55,323 bases of DNA from Bacillota bacterium. GTDB taxonomy: Bacteria; Bacillota; Clostridia; Clostridiales; Caloramatoraceae. The stretch covers positions 1 through 55,323 of the forward strand of contig JAEZLD010000071.1 in assembly GCA_023415335.1 (NCBI GenBank), in the 5' to 3' direction. Every line of letters starts with the position of its first letter. The stretch's first letter is position 1. The translations under genes and the position numbers were made by a program. The notes beneath the pieces were generated by a model, which worked only from the letters and a program-made list of their open reading frames with translations, did no database searches and was not told the origin of the DNA. Positions 33,589-42,527 of this stretch are shown piece by piece.

Positions 33589-35107
33589 TCTCCTGCACCT
33601 CCAGGTATTCTATAATCTCATCAGTAACTTCCTCATCTGCATTCTCCTGTTTTTGTGGTGATAATCTACTCTTATATATTAACCCCAGAAGCTGTATGGT
33701 AATAAGGGGCGTCATAGCTACCATAGCCACCAATCCAAAAGCATCGGTAAGTATATCTCCTCCTAGAGCCTCGCAGGCACCCATTGCCAGAGGAAGTAGG
33801 AAGGTAGCTGTCATTGGTCCACTAGCCACCCCTCCACTGTCGAAAGCGATAGCCGTGTATATTCTCGGTACAAAAAAGGTAAGTGCTATAGCTATTGCAT
33901 AGCCTGGTATCAGATACCAATATATAGATATGCCCGTAAGCACCCTTGTCATTGCCAGGCCCAATGAACAAGCAATACCTATAGACAGGCTTAGACGCAT
34001 AGCCTTTTGGGATATAGCTCCCTCTGATATCTCCTCCACCTGTTTGTTCAAAACTGCAACAGCAGGTTCAGCCTCCACAACAAAATATCCAATTAACATA
34101 CCAATTGGTACCAGAATCCATTTATACGGCAGTTTAGCTAAGGAGGCACCAATAAAGCTCCCTGCTGACATAAAGCCCACGTTAACTCCTGTTAAGAAGA
34201 GCACCAGCCCTATAAAGGTATAGACTGTTCCAATAAGTATCCTTATAATGTTACGTTTATCGAACCATCTTGTAATAAACTGAAATAGTATGAAAAATAT
34301 CATTATAGGGAGAAGTGCTATGCCAACCTCCTTCAAGTAAACATATACCCCATCAACGAAAAGCCTTCCTACCTGAACTGTATCTCCTATATCAGGCATA
34401 TCAAATGGAGTATAGCTTCCCCCTGAGGAATTGTAGCATATTCCCAAAACCAGTACAGCCATTATAGGGCCTATACTGCAAAGAGCCACATGACCAAAGC
34501 TGTCCTCCTGGGCATTCTTATCACTTCTCATATTTGCCATACCGATTCCTAAGGCCATTATAAATGGAACTGTTATAGGTCCTGTTGTAACCCCTCCACT
34601 GTCAAAGGCTACTGAAAGAAAGCCTTTAGGAACGAGTATGCTTAACAGAAATGCTGCAGAGTAGAAAATAACCAGCATTCTAGAAAGCGGTATGTTGTAT
34701 AGGGTTCTCAGCAGTGAAATCATCATGAAGAGCCCTACTCCAATGGCAACCACAATAATAAGCATGGAGTCCGGAACTGATGGCACCTGATGGGCAAGCA
34801 CCTGCAGGTCAGGCTCCGCCACAGTTACGAAAACTCCTATGGCAAGGGTAACTATCATCATCATAATCAGTTTTCTGGACTTAGTAAGCTTTCCTCCTAT
34901 AGCCTCTCCCATTTGCAACATAGACATGTCAACCCCTAAGGAAAAAAAGCCCATTCCTACAATAAGCATCGCTGCTCCTGCCAAAAAAAGCACCATAGTA
35001 CCTACAGGCATAGGTGTAATGGTTATGCTCAGTAAAAGTACGATTGCCGTTATAGGAATCACCGAGGATATACTCTCTTTTATTTTCTCTTTTAATTTCT
35101 TATTCAT
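33581..35107 (-). CDS. DUF1538 membrane protein, internally duplicated
   Basis: About 508 residues with some twelve membrane segments. The chain is a tandem repeat: AEPDLQVLAHQV and AFDSGGVTTGPITVPF in the first half are echoed by EAEPAVAVLNKQV and AFDSGGVASGPMTATF in the second. The repeated FDSGG-TGP motif probably lines a transport path. DUF1538 proteins have been linked to PII-like partners, as here, so a PII-gated transporter is inferred. The substrate is unknown. The ATG at 35107 is preferred over the TTG just before it. Confidence 0.83.
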   Translation of the reverse strand: MNKKLKEKIKESISSVIPITAIVLLLSITITPMPVGTMVLFLAGAAMLIVGMGFFSLGVDMSMLQMGEAIGGKLTKSRKLIMMMIVTLAIGVFVTVAEPDLQVLAHQVPSVPDSMLIIVVAIGVGLFMMISLLRTLYNIPLSRMLVIFYSAAFLLSILVPKGFLSVAFDSGGVTTGPITVPFIMALGIGMANMRSDKNAQEDSFGHVALCSIGPIMAVLVLGICYNSSGGSYTPFDMPDIGDTVQVGRLFVDGVYVYLKEVGIALLPIMIFFILFQFITRWFDKRNIIRILIGTVYTFIGLVLFLTGVNVGFMSAGSFIGASLAKLPYKWILVPIGMLIGYFVVEAEPAVAVLNKQVEEISEGAISQKAMRLSLSIGIACSLGLAMTRVLTGISIYWYLIPGYAIAIALTFFVPRIYTAIAFDSGGVASGPMTATFLLPLAMGACEALGGDILTDAFGLVAMVAMTPLITIQLLGLIYKSRLSPQKQENADEEVTDEIIEYLEVQENE

Positions 35108-35492
35108 CAATCTACCTTCCTTTTACAATTTTTCAAATATACATTACTTCCTTTCTTATTATTACATTTCGACATATCATGACTACATATCACCCTGGTA
35201 CATCTCTATTTCTTTGTTTCCACTGTATGACAGATTGTAGAACTTATGATACCCATACTATGGCACCAAACAATGCCCTGTGGCATTAAAACTGATGAGA
35301 GGTTTCGACACATATGCAAAAGACTCTGCAAAGTGTTAAGATAATTTTATATTTTTCCTTTATAGTTATATTATGTTACTGTTTTCACCCGTATTATACG
35401 AAATTATTTCATTAATTTCAACCCATTAAGTACTCCTGCTCATGTTAACATTCTGAAAATTATGGTTTTTATTAAGTCTATTGCACAAAAAA
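35108..35492 (-). other. Leader/intergenic region upstream of DUF1538
   Basis: About 385 bases without a gene. I see no known riboswitch. The only structured piece is a TGCCACAGGGCA quasi-palindrome near 35276-35290. It probably holds the DUF1538 promoter. Confidence 0.35.
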
Positions 35493-35534
35493 CCGCCTCA
35501 CTAAATGATTAAAATCTATCCTTAGTGAGGTGGC
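35493..35534 (-). terminator. Terminator of the barnase/barstar operon
   Basis: An 11-bp stem around CCTCACTA / TAGTGAGG, followed on the minus strand by GGTTTTTTG. Confidence 0.8.
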
Positions 35535-35588
35535 TATTTCCTCTGTAATATATCCTTATAGCAGCATAGGGCTTTTATGATCCTTAGC

Positions 35589-35864
35589 TTATTCCACCTT
35601 TAATACTATTTTCCCTCCGCTTTCATTGGCAGCATCTTCAATCACCCTTACCGTGGTTAATGCATAAGGACCAATACTTCTGAAGCTTTTTTCAAAATCC
35701 GTCCATGTAATGAACACATCCTCCTCCAGCCCTTCTGTAAGACAATCCCAGAGTGCATCTAGATTATTACCATAGTGGTCAGGAAGCTCAAGCTCTTTTT
35801 TCAAGACGCTGTGAAGCTCCTCCCTTGATGTAATCTCTTCGCCTTTTATAACAATCCTCTTCAT
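35589..35864 (-). CDS. Barstar family RNase inhibitor
   Basis: A 91-residue protein. The segment LELPDHYGNNLDALWDCL is the barstar inhibitory helix region that plugs the barnase active site, and the following Glu/Asp-rich part is also typical. It starts 12 bases after the barnase stop, behind GGGGAG. It is cytoplasmic and should protect the producer from its own RNase before export. Confidence 0.93.
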   Translation of the reverse strand: MKRIVIKGEEITSREELHSVLKKELELPDHYGNNLDALWDCLTEGLEEDVFITWTDFEKSFRSIGPYALTTVRVIEDAANESGGKIVLKVE

Positions 35865-35876
35865 TCTGTTTCTCCC

Positions 35877-36392
35877 CTATTCTCTATATTCTGTAAAGCT
35901 TCCATAGTGATCTATAGTAAAATATATGAGCCCGTCATTTGAAAATACTATTCTGTCAGCTCCTCTTTTCCCACCTTTATAGTTAATGTCACACTCATAC
36001 CATTTCCTGCCGTCCTTTTCAGGAAGAAGTCCCTCGAAGTTACCAAACACATCTCCTCCTATGCTTTTCCCCTTGGCATAATCCCAAAGATTCTTTCCCG
36101 AATCCCAGCCTAGTACCTTTGCTTCCTTCTTGGTTATAAAGTTTTGGGGAAGCTTTCCATAGGCTCTGATATATTGTGCCACGGTGTCAAACTCATCATA
36201 CGAGCCATTCTCATTAATATCTTTTTTACTGTTGACCTCTCCCTGAGTATCCTCATTCTTTTGGACCTGCCCCTGAGCCTGTGATGGGCTCATATTTGTA
36301 CCATTATCAATCTGGTCAATACATCCTAAAAAGGAAAGGCTCATGATGATACATAGAGCTAATGCCAAAATTGCTTTAATACCTTTTTTCAT
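35877..36392 (-). CDS. Barnase-type ribonuclease with lipoprotein-like signal
   Basis: About 171 residues. The N-terminal signal peptide ends in SLSFLGC, a near-lipobox, so the enzyme may be tethered to the outer face of the membrane rather than freely released. A low-complexity linker follows, then the microbial RNase domain. Catalytic residues are visible: Glu in WYECDI, Arg in RGADRIVFS and His in YFTIDHYGSF. The ATG at 36392 follows GGAGGTAAGT. It is paired with barstar downstream. Confidence 0.9.
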   Translation of the reverse strand: MKKGIKAILALALCIIMSLSFLGCIDQIDNGTNMSPSQAQGQVQKNEDTQGEVNSKKDINENGSYDEFDTVAQYIRAYGKLPQNFITKKEAKVLGWDSGKNLWDYAKGKSIGGDVFGNFEGLLPEKDGRKWYECDINYKGGKRGADRIVFSNDGLIYFTIDHYGSFTEYRE

Positions 36393-36718
36393 ACTTACCT
36401 CCAATCAAGCTACTTTTGCAGGAAATAATTGCAAAGAACTGCTGCATATAATTTTAGATTAATTTTAATTCATAGTAATTATAATATAAAAAAAGCTTCA
36501 TATTCTACCTTCTACAATATAAAATCACTGAATTAAAGCATAATACATAATTACAAAAATGTATAATTTGTATTAAATGTTATAATGTGCTAATATTTAA
36601 AAGAGTTAATCCCGTTTGAAGAGCATAGTTATACTATGTAGCTTTAAACTATCACAGATTTTCGAACTTTATCATTTTGACATTTAAAAGGCATTACGTA
36701 TTATAAGGAGAAAGCAAG
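36393..36718. other. Gene-free divergent region
   Basis: About 325 A/T-rich bases between the divergent barnase and acetyltransferase genes. A TATAAT at about 36580-36590 and TTGACA-N16-TATTAT at 36673-36700 look like promoter boxes. The second lies too close to the ATG to leave room for the ribosome site. No other structure stands out. Confidence 0.35.
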
Positions 36719-37285
36719 ATGGACAAACTAAAACTTAAGCCAATATGCTGTGGTAATGATATTATGCTAAGGCTCATAGAGGCAGACGATTTGGATAAAT
36801 ATTATAAAGACGGCTTCGAGCACGAGGACAAGGAGGTAATGCTGTGCACCGGAAGCACTTCGGGCATTACCAGGGAACAGCTGGCAGCATACATAAACCG
36901 GATTGTAACAGACAACACCAGATATGACCTTCTTATAATTAATAAAGAAAAAAACATATTAGGTGAGGTTGTACTCAATCAGATAGATTGGGAAACCAAG
37001 TGCAGCAGCTTTCGCATAGGTCTGTTCAAGATGGAATCCTGTAACAGGGGATTAGGAGAGCTGGCAACCAAGGAGATGCTTAAGCTGGGATTTGAAACAC
37101 TAGGCCTTCATAGAATAGAGCTTGAGGTGTTTGCCTTTAATGTAAGGGCGTTTAAATGTTACTCTAAGTGCGGATTTATAAAAGAAGGCGTACTTAGGGA
37201 TGCCCATATGATAGAACCGGGTATATACTGTAATGTCATATGTATGTCCATACTTAGCAGTGATTACTTTAAAGTATCTGAATAG
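36719..37285 (+). CDS. GNAT family N-acetyltransferase (RimJ/RimL type)
   Basis: A 188-residue acetyl-CoA-dependent transferase. The RimL-like core is readable: IMLRLIEADDLDKYYKD at the start, FRIGLFKMESCNRGLGELAT (acetyl-CoA binding) in the middle, and LHRIELEVFAFNVRAFKCYS near residue 138. It may acetylate a protein N-terminus, an antibiotic or a polyamine; the substrate is not readable. The ATG follows AAGGAG. It is followed by a 187-base gap before a membrane protein gene. Confidence 0.88.
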   Translation: MDKLKLKPICCGNDIMLRLIEADDLDKYYKDGFEHEDKEVMLCTGSTSGITREQLAAYINRIVTDNTRYDLLIINKEKNILGEVVLNQIDWETKCSSFRIGLFKMESCNRGLGELATKEMLKLGFETLGLHRIELEVFAFNVRAFKCYSKCGFIKEGVLRDAHMIEPGIYCNVICMSILSSDYFKVSE

Positions 37286-37472
37286 GGTAGCATCGGAGCT
37301 ATATTAAACTGGTATGCCTTGATTACCTAAATTTTCTTATTATCGTAACAGCCAATCTCACGCCGCCAAATAATTCATCTGGGTACATATATTTGTAAAG
37401 ATTTTTTATCAAAAATGCTATATAATATAGTCTGTGATGACATATAATTCATATACGGAAAGGATAAAAAAA

Positions 37473-38507
37473 GTGAAGCTTAATCGAATTAATATAATTG
37501 TGGTTATACTGTCCATGATTGGACTTGTAGCCTATTTGTTTATTGTGGAGGATTACCACAATATAGTCCATATATTCCATTCTGTAAACCCTATGTGGAT
37601 ATTATGGGCAGTGCTTTTGATGATAGCTTACTGGTTCATTGAGTCCCTTATACTTCATGCAGCCATGAGAAAGCTGTACCCCTCCCAAAAATATGTTGAA
37701 TCTTTGAAAACCTCCATGATTGGACAGTTCTATAACAGCATAACTCCCTCTGCCAGCGGAGGCCAGCCCATGCAAGCCTTATATATGGTAAAAACGGGAG
37801 TGCCCCTTGGGGTTGGCACCAGTGCTCTGGTGATAAAACTTATTACCTACCAGATAGTAATTGCAGCATATCTTGTGGTTATGGCTATATTTAAGCTGCA
37901 GGAGTTTTCCTCTAAAATATACGGCCTGACCTTTCCTATAGTAATAGGACTGATTGTTAATATAGTAGTTACTTCAGCCTTTATTGTATTCTGCTGCTTT
38001 AAAAATGTTGCTATAGGTGCAGCCAGAAAAATAATAAAGCTTTTATGCAAAACCAGGCTGTGTAAACATGCTGATGATAAACTTGAATATATTGAAGATG
38101 AAATAGAAAAGTTCTATGACAGCTTCCACATAATAAAGAGGCACCCTTTTATGATGGTAAAGCTTTGTGTAATGGCAGCAGTCCAGCTGACACTTTACTT
38201 CATTATACCCTACTTTATATACCGTTCCTTTGGTATGAACGAAGCCTCTATATATTCCTTCATGGCCTCCCAAGCCTTCGTGCTGAACATATCCTATTTT
38301 GTTCCTCTGCCTGGGGCCGCAGGAGGTGCGGAGGTAAGCTTTTATGCGTTTTATCAGTTGTTCTTCCCGTGGAGTGTGATTAATCTGGCCATACTGCTTT
38401 GGAGGCTTATTACCTATTACTCCAACATATTGGTGGGAGGGTTCTTTGCATTAAGCCTTAATAAGGCATCCAACGGAGTAACTAGGCAAAATGAAGCAGC
38501 ATGCTGA
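37473..38507 (+). CDS. Flippase-like (LPG synthase TM domain / YbhN) membrane protein
   Basis: About 344 residues with eight or so membrane helices, of the lysylphosphatidylglycerol synthase transmembrane / TIGR00374 family. Motifs are GQFYNSITPSASGGQPMQAL and FVPLPGAAGGAEVSFYAFY, the latter a family hallmark. Members flip or transfer lipid-linked groups. I start at the GTG at 37473, with GGAAAGGA eight bases upstream. The GTG/ATG at 37434/37437 have none and lie right behind a TATAAT at 37421, which is probably the promoter. Confidence 0.85.
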   Translation: MKLNRINIIVVILSMIGLVAYLFIVEDYHNIVHIFHSVNPMWILWAVLLMIAYWFIESLILHAAMRKLYPSQKYVESLKTSMIGQFYNSITPSASGGQPMQALYMVKTGVPLGVGTSALVIKLITYQIVIAAYLVVMAIFKLQEFSSKIYGLTFPIVIGLIVNIVVTSAFIVFCCFKNVAIGAARKIIKLLCKTRLCKHADDKLEYIEDEIEKFYDSFHIIKRHPFMMVKLCVMAAVQLTLYFIIPYFIYRSFGMNEASIYSFMASQAFVLNISYFVPLPGAAGGAEVSFYAFYQLFFPWSVINLAILLWRLITYYSNILVGGFFALSLNKASNGVTRQNEAAC

Positions 38508-38575
38508 TTGCTGCTCTTCATCAGCCATGTGTCCGTAGTTTTTAGATATTTATTGCATATTCGTGTACACATATA

Positions 38576-38604
38576 TTGACTTTAAATAAACCATGTAGTA
38601 ATAT
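38576..38604 (+). promoter_or_regulatory. Promoter of the T-box/threonine operon
   Basis: TTGACT (38576-38581), 17-base spacer, TAATAT (38599-38604). Confidence 0.75.
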
Positions 38605-38610
38605 AAGAAG

Positions 38611-38841
38611 CAATCTGTTGAAGACAAAGATTAGGACGAGTACGGCAAACCCTGCTATAAGAGAGGGCGGTTCCAGGCTGCAAGGCATTCCTGGTAAGAT
38701 TGTCCACAAACATCTACGAATTTCTTTCTGAACCCTGGCAGGAAATGATACCGGCACCTTAAGGACGTAAAGCGGGTTATGCCAATTTAAGTTGAACCAC
38801 GGGAGATAGCTCTCGTCCCTTTTCTGGGATGGGAGTTTTTT
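38611..38841 (+). promoter_or_regulatory. T-box leader of the threonine operon
   Basis: A stem I with the AGTA segment (near 38638) and the AGAGAG segment (near 38662), a stem III, and the T-box AAGTTGAACCACGGG near 38789-38803, then a terminator. The downstream genes make threonine, so tRNA-Thr is the expected ligand. I could not fix the specifier codon with confidence. The T-box bulge reads TTGA where UGGN is usual. Confidence 0.82.
38810..38841 (+). terminator. T-box terminator
   Basis: CTCTCGTCCC / GGGATGGGAG stem with a 6-base loop, followed by TTTTTT. It overlaps the 3' side of the T-box antiterminator. Confidence 0.85.
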
Positions 38842-38897
38842 GTATATACCAATACTCCTTTATGAAATAAATAACACATATAACAGGAGGAAAATAT

Positions 38898-40082
38898 ATG
38901 AAAATACTTATACAGAAATTTGGAGGAACCTCAGTATCAACTCCTGAAAGAAGGGCAATTGCTGCAAACAAGGTAATTTCAGCCAAGGAAAATGGCTTCA
39001 GTCCTGTGATTGTGGTTTCTGCCATGGGCAGGAGGAATGATCCCTATTCTACAGACACTCTTTTAACTCTTGCAGGAGGAGCCAATACCTCCCTTAAGAA
39101 GAGAGACCTTGACCTGATAATGTGCTGCGGAGAGCTCATATCAACAGCAGTAATGGCTCAGGAGCTCTGCTCCCGTGGATATAGAGCTATGGCACTTACA
39201 GGGGGCAATGCAGGAATAATCACCGACAGCACCTATGGCTCTGCTGAAATAGTAAAGATAGAAGGAGAAAAGCTAAGAAAGCTTTTATCCAAGGGAATCA
39301 TTCCTGTTGTTGCAGGCTTCCAGGGAGTAACTGAACAGGGAGACCTGACCACCATAGGAAGGGGAGGCAGTGATGTTACAGCAGCTGTATTAGGAGGGGC
39401 CTTAAAGGCAGAATGTGTTGAAATATACACTGACGTGGATGGTGTCATGACTGCAGACCCACGTATTGTACCAGAGGCCCGGCTAATAGACCAGATAAGC
39501 TATGATGCTGTATTCCAATTGGCAGATGAGGGTGCCAAGGTTGTACATCCAAGGGCAGTGGAATATGCCATGAGAAGCGGTGTTCCAATGGTTGTGAAAA
39601 ACACCTTAAGCGACAGCTCTGGTACCATAGTAAGTGCAGGCTCCCTCATACCAGGAAAGCCTCTTACAGCCATTACCAGCATGAAGGACAGGGTTCAGTT
39701 TACCATTAGCATGGAAAACTGGAGCTACGAAAAGGATGTGCTTACACTGCTTTCTGAAAACAACATAAGCATAGACCTTATAAACATATTCCCTGACAAG
39801 GATATATTCACTGTAGATAATAAGGATTCAGACAAGACTGAGGAAATACTTAAAGCCGTCTCAGCAAAATACACGCTGCTTAAGAACTGCAGCAAGGTAT
39901 CCATACATGATACCTCCATGCGCGGCACCCCTGGATTTATGGCCAGAATACTAAAAGCCTTATCAAGTGGAGACATAAAGGTGTTGCAGACTGCAGACTC
40001 CCACTCCACAATATGGTGCCTTGTATCAGAGAAGGATTCCGACAAGGCTGTGCAGCTGCTGCATAAGGCCTTTGTAAAATAA
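38898..40082 (+). CDS. lysC: Aspartate kinase
   Basis: A 394-residue aspartokinase, the first step of the aspartate pathway to threonine, lysine and methionine. The start KILIQKFGGTSVSTPERRAI is diagnostic, with GRGGSDVTAAVLGGALKAE in the kinase domain. Two C-terminal ACT domains (residues about 260-394) should carry feedback control. It is first in a T-box-controlled lysC-thrC-thrB-hom operon, so this isozyme is dedicated to threonine. Confidence 0.95.
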   Translation: MKILIQKFGGTSVSTPERRAIAANKVISAKENGFSPVIVVSAMGRRNDPYSTDTLLTLAGGANTSLKKRDLDLIMCCGELISTAVMAQELCSRGYRAMALTGGNAGIITDSTYGSAEIVKIEGEKLRKLLSKGIIPVVAGFQGVTEQGDLTTIGRGGSDVTAAVLGGALKAECVEIYTDVDGVMTADPRIVPEARLIDQISYDAVFQLADEGAKVVHPRAVEYAMRSGVPMVVKNTLSDSSGTIVSAGSLIPGKPLTAITSMKDRVQFTISMENWSYEKDVLTLLSENNISIDLINIFPDKDIFTVDNKDSDKTEEILKAVSAKYTLLKNCSKVSIHDTSMRGTPGFMARILKALSSGDIKVLQTADSHSTIWCLVSEKDSDKAVQLLHKAFVK

Positions 40083-40099
40083 TAAGGAGGAAAACTATT

Positions 40100-41584
40100 A
40101 TGAAATATATCAGTACCCGCGGCGATAAACAAAAACTATCATCAGGAGAGGCAATACTCCAGGGAATATGCAAGGATGGAGGGCTTTTTGTTCCAGAGAA
40201 CATTCCTTCACTTTCCATGGAGCTTCAGGAGCTGACCTCCTTAAGCTATAAGAATCTTGCCCTGACAATACTCAAAAAATTTCTTACAGACTTTGATGAA
40301 CAGAAGCTAACAGGCTGTATAAACAAGGCCTATGATAATAAATTCGATACCTCCTCTATAGCACCACTAGTGAGGCAAAATGGGGTAAGCTTTCTTGAGC
40401 TTTACCATGGGCCAACACTTGCTTTTAAGGACATGGCCTTAGCCCTTCTTCCTCATCTGCTTAAAGCCTCCGCCGAAATGTACGGAATAAAGGAGGACAT
40501 CGTAATACTTACTGCAACCTCAGGAGATACTGGCAAGGCAGCCTTAGAAGGCTTTGCAAACGTAGCTGGAACAAAGGTAATCGTATTTTTCCCCGAGGAC
40601 GGAGTAAGCCCCATACAGAAGCTTCAGATGGTAACTCAGGAGGGCGTAAACACCTGTGTATATGGGGTTAAAGGTAACTTTGACGATGCACAGACAGGAG
40701 TAAAAAATATTTTTAATAATAAGGAGTATAATTCCTTCCTTGAAGATAAGGGTTACATTCTCTCCTCAGCCAACTCCATTAACATAGGAAGGCTTGTACC
40801 GCAGATAGTTTACTACTTCCACTCCTATGGAGAACTGCTCAGGCAGGGTAGGATTTCTATGGGAGATGAAATAAACTTTGTGGTTCCTACGGGCAACTTC
40901 GGAAACATACTTGCAGGCTATTATGCAAAGCATATGGGACTGCCTATAGGAAGGCTTATATGTGCCTCAAACGAAAATAACGTGCTTTATGACTTCCTTA
41001 AAACAGGGGTATATGACAGGCGCAGGGATCTTGTACTAACCTCCTCACCATCAATGGATATACTCATATCCAGCAATTTAGAAAGATTGTTGTGGGAGAT
41101 AAGTGACAAGGATTGTGAGACAGTAAATCATCTTATGGCAGATCTTAAGGATACGGGCTGCTACACAATTACAGAGGCTATGAAGGACAAGTTATCCCCC
41201 TTCTATGGAGGCTATGCTACAGAGGAGGAGTCCTCCTACTCTATTAAAGGTATGTATGATGCTTCAGGCTACGTTATGGATACCCATACTGCAGTAGCCT
41301 ATACTGTATATGAAAAGTACAGGAAGGAAACCAGGGATGCCAGGGAAACTGTTATACTGTCTACTGCCAGTCCCTTTAAGTTCGGAAAAAGTGTGTGTTC
41401 CTCACTGGGGCTGTTCACTGAGAACCTGGATGATTTTCAATCACTTAAGCTGCTTCAGGACTTTACAGGACTTGCAATGCCTAAGGCAGTTTCCGGGCTT
41501 AATACTAAACCCATTCTCCACTCCAGGGTTGTAGAAAAAAACAGCATGCAGAGGGCTGTTTCAGATTTTCTTAAGGTAAGGTGA
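40100..41584 (+). CDS. thrC: Threonine synthase
   Basis: A 494-residue PLP enzyme of the long (E. coli-like) type that turns O-phosphohomoserine into threonine. The N-terminal KYISTRGDKQKLSSGEAILQ is typical. The PLP lysine is in GPTLAFKDMALA, and ATSGDTGKAALEGFANV is the cofactor-phosphate loop. It starts 17 bases after lysC behind AAGGAGG and ends 4 bases before thrB. Confidence 0.95.
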   Translation: MKYISTRGDKQKLSSGEAILQGICKDGGLFVPENIPSLSMELQELTSLSYKNLALTILKKFLTDFDEQKLTGCINKAYDNKFDTSSIAPLVRQNGVSFLELYHGPTLAFKDMALALLPHLLKASAEMYGIKEDIVILTATSGDTGKAALEGFANVAGTKVIVFFPEDGVSPIQKLQMVTQEGVNTCVYGVKGNFDDAQTGVKNIFNNKEYNSFLEDKGYILSSANSINIGRLVPQIVYYFHSYGELLRQGRISMGDEINFVVPTGNFGNILAGYYAKHMGLPIGRLICASNENNVLYDFLKTGVYDRRRDLVLTSSPSMDILISSNLERLLWEISDKDCETVNHLMADLKDTGCYTITEAMKDKLSPFYGGYATEEESSYSIKGMYDASGYVMDTHTAVAYTVYEKYRKETRDARETVILSTASPFKFGKSVCSSLGLFTENLDDFQSLKLLQDFTGLAMPKAVSGLNTKPILHSRVVEKNSMQRAVSDFLKVR

Positions 41585-41588
41585 GCCT

Positions 41589-42488
41589 ATGATTAAAATA
41601 AGAGTTCCCGCAACCAGCGCCAATATGGGTCCAGGCTTTGACTGCATGGGACTGGCACTAAATTTGTATAACCATTTTTACATGGAAGAGGCTTCCTCAG
41701 GTATTTCCATAACAGGCTGTCCTAAAGCTTATGCAGGAGAGGATAACCTTGTATATACAGCTTTGGTGCATACTCTAAAGCGTACCGGTCACATTCATGC
41801 CTTAAAGGGCCTGCATATAGATATAAAGTCTGATATACCAGTGTGCCGTGGCCTTGGCAGCAGTGCCTCCTGTATAGCTGCAGGAGTAATGGGTGCCAGC
41901 GAGCTTTATGGCCTTAAGCTTACCACAGAGGACATCCTAAGTATATGCTCCTCCATAGAGGGCCATCCTGACAACACAACCCCTGCAGTTCTGGGTGGGT
42001 TCACCATAGCCTTAGAGGAAAACGGAAGCATTCTATACCAAAGGATAGTTCCCCCTGCAGCATTAAAATTCTGTGCATTGATTCCGGACTTCACCCTGTC
42101 CACATCAAAGGCCAGGGAAGTACTTCCAGACATGGTGCCAAGGCTTGATGGAGTATTCAATGCAGGAAGGGCAGCGCTGCTTACGGCATCTTTTTATAGT
42201 GGAAGCCTTGAATATCTCAGGACTGCCTGTGAGGATAGACTCCATCAGGATTACAGGGCAGGTCTTATTGAAGGGTATAATGAAATAGTGTCAAAGAGCT
42301 TAGAGCTTGGGTGCCTTGCTACCTTCCTAAGTGGAGCAGGGCCTACTATTATGGCAGTATTAAGGGAGGACGACCTGCTGTTTAAGGATAAAATGGAGGA
42401 ATTCCTAAAGGGCAACAAAAACAGATGGACCGTAAGAGAACTTTCCTTAGACAGTAAAGGAACAGCTATAGAACAAATTTCTATATAA
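41589..42488 (+). CDS. thrB: Homoserine kinase
   Basis: A 299-residue GHMP kinase that phosphorylates homoserine, supplying threonine synthase. The opening IKIRVPATSANMGPGFDCMG and the ATP motif PVCRGLGSSASCIAAG are both diagnostic, as is the C-terminal SGAGPTIMAVL. The gap to thrC is only four bases, so expression is coupled. No unusual features. Confidence 0.95.
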   Translation: MIKIRVPATSANMGPGFDCMGLALNLYNHFYMEEASSGISITGCPKAYAGEDNLVYTALVHTLKRTGHIHALKGLHIDIKSDIPVCRGLGSSASCIAAGVMGASELYGLKLTTEDILSICSSIEGHPDNTTPAVLGGFTIALEENGSILYQRIVPPAALKFCALIPDFTLSTSKAREVLPDMVPRLDGVFNAGRAALLTASFYSGSLEYLRTACEDRLHQDYRAGLIEGYNEIVSKSLELGCLATFLSGAGPTIMAVLREDDLLFKDKMEEFLKGNKNRWTVRELSLDSKGTAIEQISI

Positions 42489-42527
42489 TAAGGCATACTA
42501 AACATAATTATATAAAGGAGAACCGCC

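Noticed and set aside
35300..35325. CTGATGAG...TTTCG resembling a hammerhead ribozyme core
   Set aside because: The GAAA partner is not on the same strand at the right place and the three helices cannot be drawn.
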